From contig NC_079243.1 in assembly GCF_028009165.1 (NCBI RefSeq), forward strand, positions 3,968,001 through 4,032,000: a stretch of DNA of 64,000 nucleotides, written 5' to 3'. A program made the translations under genes and the position numbers. Positions 36,008 through 47,435 of this stretch are shown piece after piece; position 1 is the first letter of the stretch; the number at the start of each line of letters is the position of its first letter. This DNA comes from Akanthomyces muscarius (Eukaryota; Ascomycota; Sordariomycetes; Hypocreales; Cordycipitaceae). The notes under the pieces were generated by a model. It was given only the letters and a program-made list of their open reading frames with translations. It had not been told where the DNA came from and did not search any database.

Positions 36008-36647
36008 GCTGGGCGGCTGTTTAGCTAAGGAGTCGCGTGTGTGTCGTCAATGACGTGATGCGTTCGGAGAGAGCCCAGCCGAGTGGACGTTGTCGGTGAG
36101 CGGTCGCGTCGTGGTTTCCCCTTTTTTCTAGGAGTCTGCCACCTAGAGTAGGGCTCTGTCGTTGGAGGTTCGAGGCACGGAAATACACGTCTGCGAGGAG
36201 ATTGGGTCGCAAGGTGCACGTTGGGATGAGGGCGATGACTAGGCAGATAGGCAGAGGGACCCAGGTGGTTTAGTTTATCAATGGTCGCAGGATGACGGTG
36301 GGTGCGGGCGGGCGGCGGGCAGGCTGCAGCGGCGCTAACACAGGAGCTGGCACCGGATGCATCAACCGTCCAACAATGGCTCGTCACCGGGCGGCCCCCT
36401 AACGGCCACTGAAACTGCCACACGTGATGGCCTAAAACCACTACAGCCCGCTGGAACGAGTCAAGCCGGGTGCCTGTTACAGTTGACTACGTCACAGGCT
36501 GCAGTGGATGTGTAGCGGGTTGCGCCACAACCTACAGCGGACCGAAGCCTCACTCAACAGTCTCGCGTGCGGCCTCAACTTGGACCTCGTCTCCCTTATC
36601 CCCAACCCCATGGACTCGGGCCCGGCGTCTCCCACGCTGCGCTGGCC
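36008..36647. promoter_or_regulatory. Divergent promoter region, ypt7 and conserved fungal gene
   Basis: A 640-bp interval between divergent start codons. GC-rich near 36300; no separate gene seen. Confidence 0.45.
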
Positions 36648-37899
36648 ATGGCAGACAATGGTCTCATCGACAAAGTCCATGACCTGAGTGACCTCGAGCT
36701 CGCCGTGCTCTTATGCCTCATCAGCCGCGAGCACTGCCTCATCAGCACCCCAGCCAGTGCCATTGACGACTTGGTGCTGGAGCTACAACTGGTATGTTCA
36801 CCTCCACGACAATTTTGGCCTACCAATAGAGTCAAATCTCCTAACGCTTCCAAAATTAGATTGCCACCAAGACATTCGGTCTCGAATGGGCCGTCATTGA
36901 CTGCTCCCCGTCCACGACCCTCGAGGACTTTGCCTCGTCGCTCCTCTCGACCTCACCGCCGCCGCCGCGAGCAGACACAGCCACCACCAATGGCGGCGGC
37001 AAGACGGCATCGTACTTTTCTTCACAAAAACAGCAGAGAGCAACCATACCGTCGTTGAATACCGGCGTGACGACGCCTGGCGGGAGCACCGCCAGCCCGC
37101 AAATCGCCAACTTTGTCATTGCGCGGCACCTCGACCGCGCGCCGCACGCCGTCCAGATCCAGGCGCTTGAGCTGCTGCGCACCCGTCGCATCTTTACGCG
37201 CACGACGGTGCAGGTCGCGCCCAAGCAGTTTGTCTTCATCCCCGTGCTGGCGGCGGCGAGCGGCGGCCAGGCGCGCGTCACGCCACACCTCAATGACTTC
37301 CTGTCGATTGCGCACTGGCACGACCCGGAGCATGGCTTCGTCAATGTCGAGGAGCAGCAACAGGCTGACGCAGACGAAGACGACGCTGCTTCGACGGGGA
37401 GCATTGTAAAAAGAGTCCGCGTGGACAGGCACCCGACAGCACCCGCTCTGATATCGAAAGACGTGAGATTGCCCATGTCCCTACCTGCTCACAACTCATA
37501 TGGAGAATACTAACGCGTCCGCAGGACATCATCTGCCTCCGCGAAAAAGGCCAAAAGGTGCAAGTCGACATTGACGTCACCCGGTACCAGATGAACATTG
37601 TCTCCTTTCTGCGCATGCACCGCGCCGTCGACCAGGGCATCACGCCCACCGCCACCAAGCACTTTGGCCAGCTCATGCGCAACCTCGCACCGCTGCACAG
37701 GCTCAACTTTGTCACGCCGGCGCTCGTCGGTCTCGCCGCGCGCAAGGTCTACCTACACCGCATCTGCATGACGGACCCGGATAAGGAGAGGAGCATGCAA
37801 TGGGGGAGCAGGCTGGAGGCGGTCGAGGCTATGCTTCAGGGCGTGGGGCCGGAAGAGGTCCTCGACGAGGTCATGACCATGGTGACGGCGCCTGTATAA
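36648..37899 (+). CDS. Conserved fungal protein, often labelled magnesium chelatase-like
   Basis: Three exons, 36648-36791, 36860-37462 and 37525-37899, in phase 0, give 373 aa. Motifs: DKVHDLSDLELAVLLCLISR at the start, QIANFVIARHLDRAPHAVQIQALELLRTRR in the middle, FTRTTVQVAPKQFVFIPVLA, LNDFLSIAHWHDPEHGFVN, and FLRMHRAVDQGITPTATKHF with RKVYLHRI near the end. This order matches a widespread Pezizomycotina protein whose database label (magnesium chelatase, MoxR-like) reflects similarity to the AAA lid part of such ATPases; I see no Walker A or B motif, so ATPase function is doubtful. The middle contains a low-complexity loop of variable length. Cellular role unknown. Confidence 0.75.
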
Positions 37900-38193
37900 A
37901 AGTACGAACTACAGTACATGTCAGAATATATACACTTGAGACGTTCATTGTTCATAGTCTTGATTATTGGATCTACCGTATTGTAGCAGCAAACGCAAGT
38001 GCAGTTTATTAAGCACAGCCATTTTTCAGCAATGTCCTCGACACCGTCACCCATCCCTTTCGTACCGGCATGGATGTTACATCTTTATAATACCTCTTCC
38101 AGCCACATCTCCTTTTCTATGGTAAAAGAACGCCAAAATAATATAGCCCCTCGAAAGCAAAGATAAAATAAAAACTCCTATGCGGTTGTAAAT

Positions 38194-40057
38194 TTATGCA
38201 ATCTGCTTCACCTGGCACTTCCAGCCAGAGTTGGCCTCGAGTAGGGGCAGACTGGCACCCAGGCACCAGCCCAGCTCGTTGCCGTCAATCTTCTTGGCAA
38301 TCTTGACCTCGCGGTCGATGGGCATGTCGTAGCCAGTGTGGAGAAGCGCCAGCATAAAGTTGAGGTCCAGGCAGTACTCGGGGCGGTCGTTGAGCTCCTC
38401 CATAGCCTTGGGGTTGCTCTCAAACGAGCTCCAGCCCTTCTTGCCTTGGCAGACGGAATGCGTCAGGTCGTGCATCTCGCGGAGTGTAAACGAGTCGGGC
38501 ATGCCGAGCGGCTCCATGCGGTCGTAGAAGAAGGAGAAGATGAGGATATCCTGCTTGGCAAATGTCTTGGCGAGCGCGGGCTGATGGACGCCATTGAATG
38601 AGCAAGGGCCCATCTTGCAGGCGGCCTCTTTGTTCAAGAGCTTCTCGGCAAGGCTGCGGCACTGCGCCGACGAGGGCTCGTTAGGGCCCTTGAAAGTGAC
38701 TTCGTGCTTCTTCTTATCCTCGCCAATGGTGACATTGACCTGGCGCTCGAATCCGGGGAGAATGCAGGGGTGGGTAATGCTCTCAGACAGCCAAGACTGG
38801 TCCGAACCCTTGCTTTTGGCGAGGCTATCGATGAGCGCCTGGTGGATACCTTCGCGGGCGGCCATGAGACCAAAGTTCAGGTGCGAGTGCTGGTACAGCT
38901 CAAACTTGTGACCGCCGTAGTTGAGCTCGTATCTGTGGTCACCTTCAGCGAGCTTCTCGGGGGGCGCGCCGCCGATGCTCTTGTAAAGGGGCTCAAAGAC
39001 AATCTGGGTAGAGCCACCGCCGAGATCGAAAATGGCAGCAGTCTCGCCCTTCTCCTCGGTGCCAATCTTGCCGAGGAGATAGTTGGTGGTGATCCAAGCA
39101 AAAACACCCTCGTCAGAGCCGTCCATGATGGCAACACCGTTCTTCTCAGCAGAAACGACAGGGAAGGGGTAGTCCGTCTCGAGGTGGGTGCGGACCTGCT
39201 TGAGAATGGCCTCGGCATTTTCGGGGCCAACACGGCGCAGACCAGCGGTGGCCTTGACGGCAACAGGGGTGCAGCCTTTGAGCTTCTCGGGGACGTGTTC
39301 CAAGGCGACCTTCATGAGGGGATCAAGGCTCTTGGCGGCGGCGACAGGGTCGTCGACATATGCGCTGAGACCGCCAACGCCCTTCTCGGTCATCTTGAAT
39401 TCCTCGCTCTCCAGCTCGGGCATGGCACCGCAGTTGTTGAACTTGTAAACATGGATGCGGGAGCCAGTGCTGCCGGCATCAATCATGAGAACATACTGCA
39501 CAAGATCTTTGTCCTTGCTGTACGGTTTCGAGCACTTCTTGCTCGAGAGGGCAGGGTCGTTGGAGTCGTGGCTTTCGGCACTGTTACTGCCGGTGGCGGG
39601 AGCCTTGGTAGCGTCGTTGCTGGAGGAGTCCGATCCGACGGCGGGCTTGGAGGCTTCCTTGTTCGAGCCCTGGCTCGGAGTGTTGACAACAGGCTTCTCG
39701 GCTGGCTTCTCGGGGGCGGGAGTGTTTACGCCAGTGGTGAGACCGACAGGTTCGGGGGTAGGCTTTTGAGAAACTATACATCGTTAGCAATGCAAAGGGC
39801 CACTCGGAGGCGACAAACTCACCAGAAGGCTGAACAGCGACACCAGAAGGCGAAAGCCAGTAGAACAAGCAGATGATGGTAAAAATGATCGCGGTCGTCT
39901 TAAAGTACCGTGTCTTTTGAGACTGCGATGCCCACGATTCCTTCATCTTGGCGAATAACCCGGAGTTTCTGGACTTGGGCTGGTAGCGACCGGGCTTCTC
40001 GTGGGGGTCGTCGGAGCGTTTCGAGGTGGGCTCTGGTGGTGTCAAGATGCCTGGCAT
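38194..40057 (-). CDS. gda1: Golgi guanosine-diphosphatase Gda1
   Basis: Two exons, 40057-39823 and 39773-38194, joined by a 49-bp intron (GTGAGT...TATAG), give 604 aa. An N-terminal cytosolic segment is followed by one membrane segment (about 54-69, TTAIIFTIICLFYWL), making a type II Golgi protein; a Ser/Thr/Pro-rich stem follows. The luminal domain has the apyrase conserved regions MIDAGSTGSR, AVKATAGLR, SDEGVFAWITTNYLLGKI and AIFDLGGGSTQIVF. Gda1 hydrolyses GDP to GMP in the Golgi lumen, needed for exchange of GDP-mannose during glycosylation. The stem is longer and more Pro/Ser-rich than in yeast, typical of filamentous fungi. Confidence 0.95.
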
Positions 40058-41067
40058 TAGGCTTTTGGCACCTCGACTCGTACGACGAGAAGTTATCTTG
40101 TTCAACGAGATGCGCGCTCACACAAGCGAGGCGCAAACAGGGCAAACAAGATGGTAATAAAGGAGGGAATGTAAAGAACGAATGAAGGTAAAGGAGTCGA
40201 TAGGAAGAAGTGCAGAGCTGGGCTGAGATCAGAGGAGATGCGTGTTTGGCCAACGGCGTCGCTTGCCTGTGGTATCGGGAGCGCCGCATGTAGACAAAAA
40301 AGTCAGGCGCACTGTGCTTGCGCCGCTTGAGACGATTTCGCAGGCAGCTACACAGTACGAATCCTGTGGTACCCACACTGGTAACTAAAAACCTCTGAAG
40401 AGAAAAATTCAGGGGAAGATCCGCCCTCGATAGGGGCAACATTGCAGTCGCAGTGGGTCCGAAATCGAGACTCGCAGCCGTCACTGGTGTTGCCAATTGT
40501 AATGCTGCGTAATTGCTTAAATGTTACGAGTTTTTTCAGAATAAGACACTCGAATGCGATGTGTTCTTGGGAGACGTTAGAAAACTTGAGATTCTGCTTT
40601 GGTTTCGTCACTCAGATGCCCTGTCTTCTCAATCTCAATGACTACTCATTGCAGATAGATCTATAAGAACGGGGGGTTTCAGTATTGGATTGGCGAAATC
40701 TAAAGGAAAACGAGGACATACAGAAGCAAAACCTATCCGCAAGATATATATGCCCCATTGTGATACCTGATACGCCTTGCGTGTTAGTGTTGCCTGTCTG
40801 CGCCACAAGCGGCGCCGGCACTCGCCACTCCGCCAACCATAACGATTATCCGCATCCAGCGGATGTGACGACAATCTTCCGAGCCAACGCAGTCCGCCTG
40901 CTGCCTTGCCCTCATAAAGGCTGCACGTTGGCCGTAAATTTCCTGCTTTTCACCGTCAATTTTCCTGTTGTAGCCTCGCCCATTTCACTATTTATTCCCA
41001 CTTGTCTCAACCTCACGATCCCTTTTTTCATCAGAGACAGGTTTCCCCGCACTGCCTACCAAGACAC
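40058..41067. promoter_or_regulatory. Divergent promoter region, gda1 and PPPDE gene
   Basis: 1.0 kb between divergent starts. No supported gene; frames here lack ATG starts in good context or domain features. Confidence 0.45.
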
Positions 41068-42857
41068 ATGGATGGCCCGGTCGGCATGGATGTCCACCTA
41101 CTGGTATACGACCTGACCAACGGATTGGCAAAGGAGATGTCCTTGGGTATTCTAGGGTTCCAGCTCGACGCCATCTACCACACGTCCATAGAGCTGTGCG
41201 GTCGCGAGTTTGTCTACGATGGCGGTATCCTTGAGATCGACCCTGGCTCATCCCACCTGGGGAGACCGATGCAGCGGCTGCGACTGGGCACGACGATGCT
41301 GCCCATGGATGTCATTCGTGATTATTTGACTTCTGTCAGATCAATCTACACTGCCGAGGTAAATTCCATGGTCCAAGAGCTCAATTATGCGTTGGGTTAA
41401 CAGCATTTCAGAAATACGATCTATTCAAGCACAACTGTAATAATTTCACAGACTCATTTGCCAATTTTCTTATCGGAAAGGGCATCCCAGAATACATAAG
41501 CAGCATGCCACAGGCTGTCCTAGACTCGCCCATGGGCAGAATGTTGCTCCCCCGATTTACCCGGGGCATGAACGCCTCGAGGAACGGTCCGCTCGGCCTC
41601 GGCGAGACTGCCGCAAGCTTAACAAAGCCACAAAGGCTCAACCAAGTCCATAACGCTATCAGAATTGAAGACTATCACAAACTCTTGGCCCAGTCCGCAA
41701 AGGCAGCCTCGGTTGTCTTCTTCACGTCACCCACGTGCCCGCCGTGCAAGGCACTGTACCCATTCTACGACCAGCTGGCCGAACACTACGGCAACCACAT
41801 TGCCTTTATCAAGGTCGATGTTTCTATTGCGCTTGAGATTGCCGCAAAGTATACCATTACCGCCACACCGACCTTCATCGCCTTTTTTCGGGGCGAGCAG
41901 TTCAAACGCTGGATGGGCGCTGACCAACGAGTCCTGCAGGACAATGCGCAGCTGCTCACACAGATGGGCGCGCAGCTGCATGCCCATGATAGACTAAAAC
42001 TGCCCAACTTTTCCGCAAATGCAGAGCCCGTCTTGTATCCCAAAACACCCCCTCTCAGCAAGCTGCACATCAAGATGGGCGAGTTCAGCCTTAAGCCCGA
42101 CATCCAAGCCGTCACCAGCTTTCTAGAAATGCGCGACAAGCAACAACCAGCTGACTTTCGATTGCCGGGTCTGCTAACTCTGGGTCAGTGCATACGAGGA
42201 GCGCTGGACAAGCTCCCGCCCGAGTCCGTCTTTACCGCCATCGACCTATTCCGCGCCGCGCTGACGGACCCGCGCGTGAGCGCCTACTACGCCGAGGAGC
42301 GCGACTTCCAGACCATTGACGCCATTGTCAAGTACGTCAGCAGAAAGGGCACTGCCTGCCCGTACTCGATGCGTCTCGTCACCCTCCACACACTGTGCAA
42401 CATGTTCTCCACGCCGCTCTTCCCCGACATTGTCTTTGGCGACGTTGCCATCCGCAAGCAAGTCACAGCGCTCATCTCGTCGAGCTTCCTGGACGACCAC
42501 CACACCAACACGCGCGTCGCGGCCTCGTCGCTGCTGTTCAACCTCGCGCTGGCGAACCGCAAGCGGCGCAAGGAGCAGACAGAGGCGCGGCTATGCGAAG
42601 AGGAAGAGGTGGAACTCGCGGCATCGCTGATCGAGGCTATTACGCAAGAGGGCGAGTCGGCGGAGGCGTTGCACGGTATGCTCCTGTCTCTGGGGCACCT
42701 CGTCTTTGGTATAGACCTGAACGGCGAGCTTGCAGACCTTTTGAGAGCGCTTGATGCCAAGGACGCGATCCTGAGCAAGAAAAAGGTTTTCCCGAATGAG
42801 AAGCTAGTGAAAGAGGTCGGCGAGGAGCTACTGGGGAAGGGCTTGTGCAAAACTTGA
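41068..42857 (+). CDS. PPPDE (DeSI-type) peptidase fused to thioredoxin and PUL domains
   Basis: Two exons, 41068-41358 and 41412-42857, separated by a 53-bp intron, give 578 aa; a start at 41086 (MDVHLLVYDL) is equally plausible and has better context. Domain order: PPPDE/DeSI peptidase with His38 (AIYHTSIEL) and Cys106 (KHNCNNF) as catalytic pair; a thioredoxin fold with a CPPC motif (Cys206, Cys209) in FFTSPTCPPCKALYP and the cis-Pro region TATPTFIAFF; and a C-terminal helical PUL domain from about 320, with TLHTLCNMF and RVAASSLLFNLALANRK. PUL domains bind Cdc48/p97, and PPPDE enzymes remove SUMO or ubiquitin-like modifiers. Role inferred: redox-linked deSUMOylase or deubiquitinase acting with Cdc48. 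Confidence 0.92.
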
Positions 42858-43003
42858 TGCAGAATAAGTCACGTGTCATTGAATACAGAAGCTTAATAGT
42901 CAGATTCTTTTTATCGTGGCACAGCGAAATACAGAATTGATCCAACCAGGCAGGACACGCTTCTGTTTGCAGTATAGTATTGTCCTTGAAACTAGGAGGT
43001 AAG

Positions 43004-43297
43004 CTATTTGTGCACCGCACAAGTAGTTCCCTGACTGGCTTGATATCTTTCCCCAACAACGCGCGACAAGTGTAACCATTCTTCCGCGAGATCGGGACGA
43101 AGTGAGTAGCCGATTGACAACGGCGTGTTGCCATTACAGTCAGCAGCCTCCAAGTCGGCTCCCTTGATTAGGAGGCTCCGAACCACAAAATCAATACCCG
43201 ACCCAGCAGCGCAGTACAGTGGCCAGTAGTCGAGCAGATCAGTAGCCGCGACATTGGTACCGCTCTCAATCGGTGCGTGCGGAGTGTGCGCGTAACT
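43004..43297 (-). pseudogene. Out-of-frame ankyrin tail of the upstream STAND gene
   Basis: A 97-codon minus-strand frame reading APIESGTNVAATDLLDYWPLYCAAGSG, then VVRSLLIKGADLEAADCNGNTPLSIGY, ending in a stop at 43004. These are two ankyrin-like units continuing the repeat domain of the gene whose frame stops at 43314, 17 bp away. The two frames are offset by one base and stops lie between them; no canonical intron links them in frame. It therefore looks like a formerly coding C-terminal end cut off by a recent frameshift or stop, but an unannotated splice event is not excluded. Confidence 0.6.
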
Positions 43298-43313
43298 GCT
43301 ATCGTTAAAAGCC

Positions 43314-46300
43314 TTAAAATAGCGATGTTCGACCCGTCATGTCAACTGCTTCAGTGTAGGCCCCATTTCCAACAAGCAAGCCAATCACTTCGCCGCCGTG
43401 TTGGCAGATAGCGGCCCGCTGCAACGGCGTATATCCACGGGCATCAGCAGCTTCGATATTGGCGCCGTTTAAAATAAGCAATTGCACTGCAGCTTCTCTC
43501 CCATATCTGGCGGCCCAAGATAGTGGAGTTCGACCGTTCATATCAGCAGCTTCAATATTGGCGCCATTTTCAATAAGCAATCGCGTTGTATCTTGACTCC
43601 AACAATCGGCGGCCCAAGATAGTGGAGTTCGACCGTTTCTATCAACAGCTTCAATATTAGCGCCATTATTAAAAAGTAATTGCGCTATATTTCCATTCCA
43701 ATGTTCGGCGGCCCAAGATAGTGGAGTTCGACCTTCTTCATCAGCAGCATCAACATTGGCGCCGTTATCAACGAGGAATTGCACTGTGGCTTTCTCCCAA
43801 TATCTAGCAGCCCAACACAACGGTGGCTGACCGCCTATCAAAGCATTTTCCAATCTGGCACCATTATCCAGGAGAAGTCGCGCTGTAACTTCATGCCCTC
43901 CCTTTATGGCCTCTGACAGTGACGTTCCAGCACTGTCTTTTGCTTCGACAGGAGTATTTCTTTCTAAAAGGAACCGCACAACGCCTGTGTGACCTGCTCT
44001 CGCGGCTGCTAATAGTAGCGCATCGTTGCCCAACTCGGGCGTCTCTGTAGTCCCGACCCTATCAAGGACTACCTGCAAGATGTCTGCGAAACCGTGCGAA
44101 GCAGCCCATACTTTCAGCTTGGCTTGGTCCCTGTAAAGGACGGTACTAGTAGCGTCATGCTTGAAAAGAACCCGAGCCATGGCTCTGTTTCTAGTCAAAT
44201 CAAGCAGTTTCCCTTCTTCCATGGCTGGATCGCACTGCGCAGAAGCGAGGGCGAAATCAACTATGAACTCGTCCCCACCTCTTACTAGATTGAAAAAAAC
44301 GCTTTCGCTCTTCAAAAACTGCCTTAGCTGTCCTTGATAAGATTGGCTTTCATCGTCGCCCCTGCAAGCGTACTGTTTACATATGTCGTGAAGTATATGC
44401 TTTCGTGGCTGGTTGTCAGCATGAGCTTCCATAAGCGCCAGGACCGCTTGACGACATCCAGTTGCAAGTGCTGCTAAAATAGGTAGGCCAAATCGTTCGT
44501 CTTCCCTTCTAAAACCAGACAAATTGTCAGGGCTGCATTTGATGAGATTCGCTGCGTTGTACTCCGATAAGATGTACAAAAGACTGGCATTCTCGCCGTG
44601 TTGACGATTAACGTATTGTTCTATGACGTTCTCCAGCTTGATCCAGTCGGAGAGAGGAAAGGATGCGAGAAATTGACCTTGGTCGACGCCAGCGCCTTCT
44701 GCCGCATCTGCATGGTACAAAACATTTCGAACAGCGTACTCGAGGAGAGGAAAGGCTTCCAGAGCCAACTGACGATTTCTTTTTCTCTCCGGGTCAAGTC
44801 GGCGAGGAGAAGACCTGGTAGCCGATTGATGAGGCCCTTTCGTCTGCGTCGCTGCTATGCGAGGCCTTTTCACTTTCGAGGCCGGCTCCTTCCCGACTAA
44901 AGATTCCAAAAAGACATCATTGAGGCTCAAGCAACAGTAGTCGAGGCAACATTGCTTCAGCCGCTCTTGGCTTTGTCCTTTGAGGTTGTTAGGAACATCC
45001 GGCCACAACTTCTGGAGACGCCCGTCTTCGAGAAGAAAGCCTCTCACGGACTCGTGAATGAACTGAACGGTTGGGTTCCTCTTGGATTTGGTTAACTCCG
45101 CAAGACCCTTGGAACAATCAATGACGAAACGCTTAATTTCACTATCGTCAATTCTCTCGCGAAGCCAAGCTCGCGACTGATTCGGCGCAGCGCCGCAGAG
45201 AACGGCTTCTCGTAGTTGGCCGGGACTCAAGGGGTGCCTGGCAAAGAGCATCCATTGAATGCACCAAAGCAGCTCATTCTGACGGCAGTCGTCGCGTGTT
45301 AGGATGTCGTGAAACAAAGCGTTGAGGTCTTTGGGTGTTGTCTGCAGCCGGGCCTCAAGCTCATGTCTGTTTCCCTTGTCGAAGACCTTCTGCAAGATCC
45401 GCACCACCAAGACAACCCACATGAAAACACCCGATGCCTTCTCAATGAGTGTAGCGCGGATCTTTCGGGCAGTTTTATCCTGTCCTATTCGCAGCTTTCT
45501 TTTTACATAGGTCATTATGTCTTGATCATGCCCTTCCTGTGACCCAATGTCCAAATGGATGCCCTTCTCAATTGTGATTTCAGGGTAGTATCTGCTCGCA
45601 AAGCAGATTTGCAGCATAGTCTTTTTCTGCCGGGCTTTCCCGGCAGTATCTTGCAAAAATGCCACCATGTCCCGGATCTGGTCCTCGTCGCATTCATCCA
45701 GAGCGTCGATGAACATCATCAATGGGGACTCTCCGAGGTCGTGCAAAGCTTGGGAAAAAAGCGATTTCAGATGCTGAGTAGTCCAACGAGGGGTGCTTCC
45801 ATTCTTCATCGTAAGTCGGAAGCAGTTGAGTACGTGCCGAAGCTGCGGAAGTCTTTCGAAAAGTTGTAGTAATAATGATCGATACATTCCGGCCGTGGAC
45901 TTCTCCAGATCATCTCCACGAGCGTTGAAGAAGAAAAATATGATGTTACTTCTTTTTGCCTCTTGAGAATTTTGAAGTGCAAATTTCATGAGTGTTGACT
46001 TTCCTGCTCCCGGTTTTCCTTTAATCCAGAGAAAGCCGTGGTGCTCGTCGAGCATTCCTGGGTCAAGCCAGTCCCGAAAGCTTGACGTTTCCAGCAGCCA
46101 CTGACAAGTGTCTGTGAGTGCGATTCCGATAGTATTATGACGGTCATCGATCTGATCGAAGGCCAATGATTGCAGGAGCGTTTCCTCCTCTTCTTTGGTC
46201 AATGTTCCTGGAGTTCGTAGTCATTTAGAAAACAAATCTATCCCGCTAATAGTGGTGTTGCTTACCAATATCAGCATCTGCGGTGAAACTGTGTGAAGCT

Positions 46301-47435
46301 TGCATATCCGGGCCTGCTACACGAGATCTCGTCGATCGGAAGGTAGCTTCAATCGCAGAACTCTCCTCGAGCGGACGTTTGGGGACACTGGTTAGGGATT
46401 TCGCTTTGCCTGCGCAAAGTCAGTTAATATTGAACTAGTCGGTAAATATAATATGGAAGGCATCCACTGACGAATCTGCGTCGCAGCCTCTTCACTTTGC
46501 ACAACTGTTCCTGGCGTGATCTGTGCCAGCACAGCTTTGGCATACGCCGCAGCCATTGCAGCAGCATATGGCTGCCATTGCTTATTCTTATGTTCGTCTC
46601 CATAGTCGCAGACCCCTCGGATGACGCCCACAGCAATGCGATTCATGGTTCCGGCGGCCTCCATCTCGAGACCGATGATGTTGTACCTGTCTCTGAGCTC
46701 GTTCCTCTTTCGCGCATTCTTCATCAGCTTGTCACCCGAACCAAGGGGCCCATACCAAACTCGCGTTCTCTTAGAATCCGGTCTCGGTTGGCGTTGCTTC
46801 AGACGTTCCGCCCCATCATTATCCACATGATAATAAAGGTCGTTCTCCTGACCAGGATCGACAAATGAGCCGTTAGAGTGCTCTTCGTCTTTTATCTTTT
46901 CGTAATAAGGTAAAAGCAAAACTGCATCGTTGGGCGCTTCAAGTTTGATCCTGCCAATGGCTGATCGAACGACTGTTTCCGTGGCAGATAGTACGCGTCC
47001 ACCGTGTAAAAGCTGGAAACCATTTTGGTTTGTATCCTTGCCCAGATCGTAAGCGACGAGCGCTGGACTATCGCCTTCTGGTAAACTGACGAGGACGTCA
47101 CCCAGACGGATATCTAGAGGAGGGGTTCGCGAGAAATTCGGGAGACCTGCCGCGACGCCAACGAGCAGGCCGAACCAGAGGTTTGGAAAGCATTTCTTCA
47201 CTTGGCTGGCAATCGCAGCTGCGGAACCAGTCCCGTATTCCTGGCCGGCGGGCAGGGTCGCAATGATGACGTTGTGGCCGCAGACATCGCCTGGTAGAAA
47301 GATGTAGTCATCGCCACGGCTCAAAGGGAATCCGCCCGGGTGCCTGTTATCAAGTAGCAGCAAGGCAGCGCGTGCTTCGATTTCGAGAGGGGCGATCCAT
47401 GCGACAGTGTAATGCGCCGGATTCAACACAGACAT
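43314..47435 (-). CDS. NLR-like STAND protein: PNP_UDP - NACHT - ankyrin repeats
   Basis: Three exons, 47435-46472, 46409-46266 and 46207-43314, give 1,333 aa. Residues 1-310 form a purine-nucleoside-phosphorylase/UDP-phosphorylase-type domain (YTVAWIAPLEIEARAA, GLLVGVAAGLP, IIGLEMEAAGTMN, VIRGVCDYGD). A linker leads to a NACHT NTPase with Walker A GKPGAGKSTLM (about 433-441) and Walker B MMFIDALDECDED (about 533-545), a winged-helix/helical middle, then ankyrin repeats from about 1080 to the end. This is the fungal NLR layout. Such proteins act in non-self recognition, heterokaryon incompatibility and cell-death control; the effector PNP domain may act on nucleosides or nucleotides. The last ankyrin units are nearly identical in DNA, and coding stops mid-array. 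Function here is inferred from architecture. Confidence 0.92.
43380..43790. repeat. Tandem 99-bp ankyrin-coding repeats
   Basis: The sequence GGCGGCCCAAGATAGTGGAG begins at 43509, 43608 and 43707, exactly 99 bp apart (33 codons, one ankyrin unit each). On the coding strand each gives GRTPLSWAA followed by N-GANIEA-type turns. A less similar copy precedes and another follows. Near-identity at DNA level, including synonymous positions, indicates recent duplication or gene conversion. Confidence 0.9.

Noticed and set aside
38704..39876. 390-codon plus-strand frame over gda1.
   Set aside because: Antisense of Gda1; no independent domain, and the minus strand carries all apyrase motifs.
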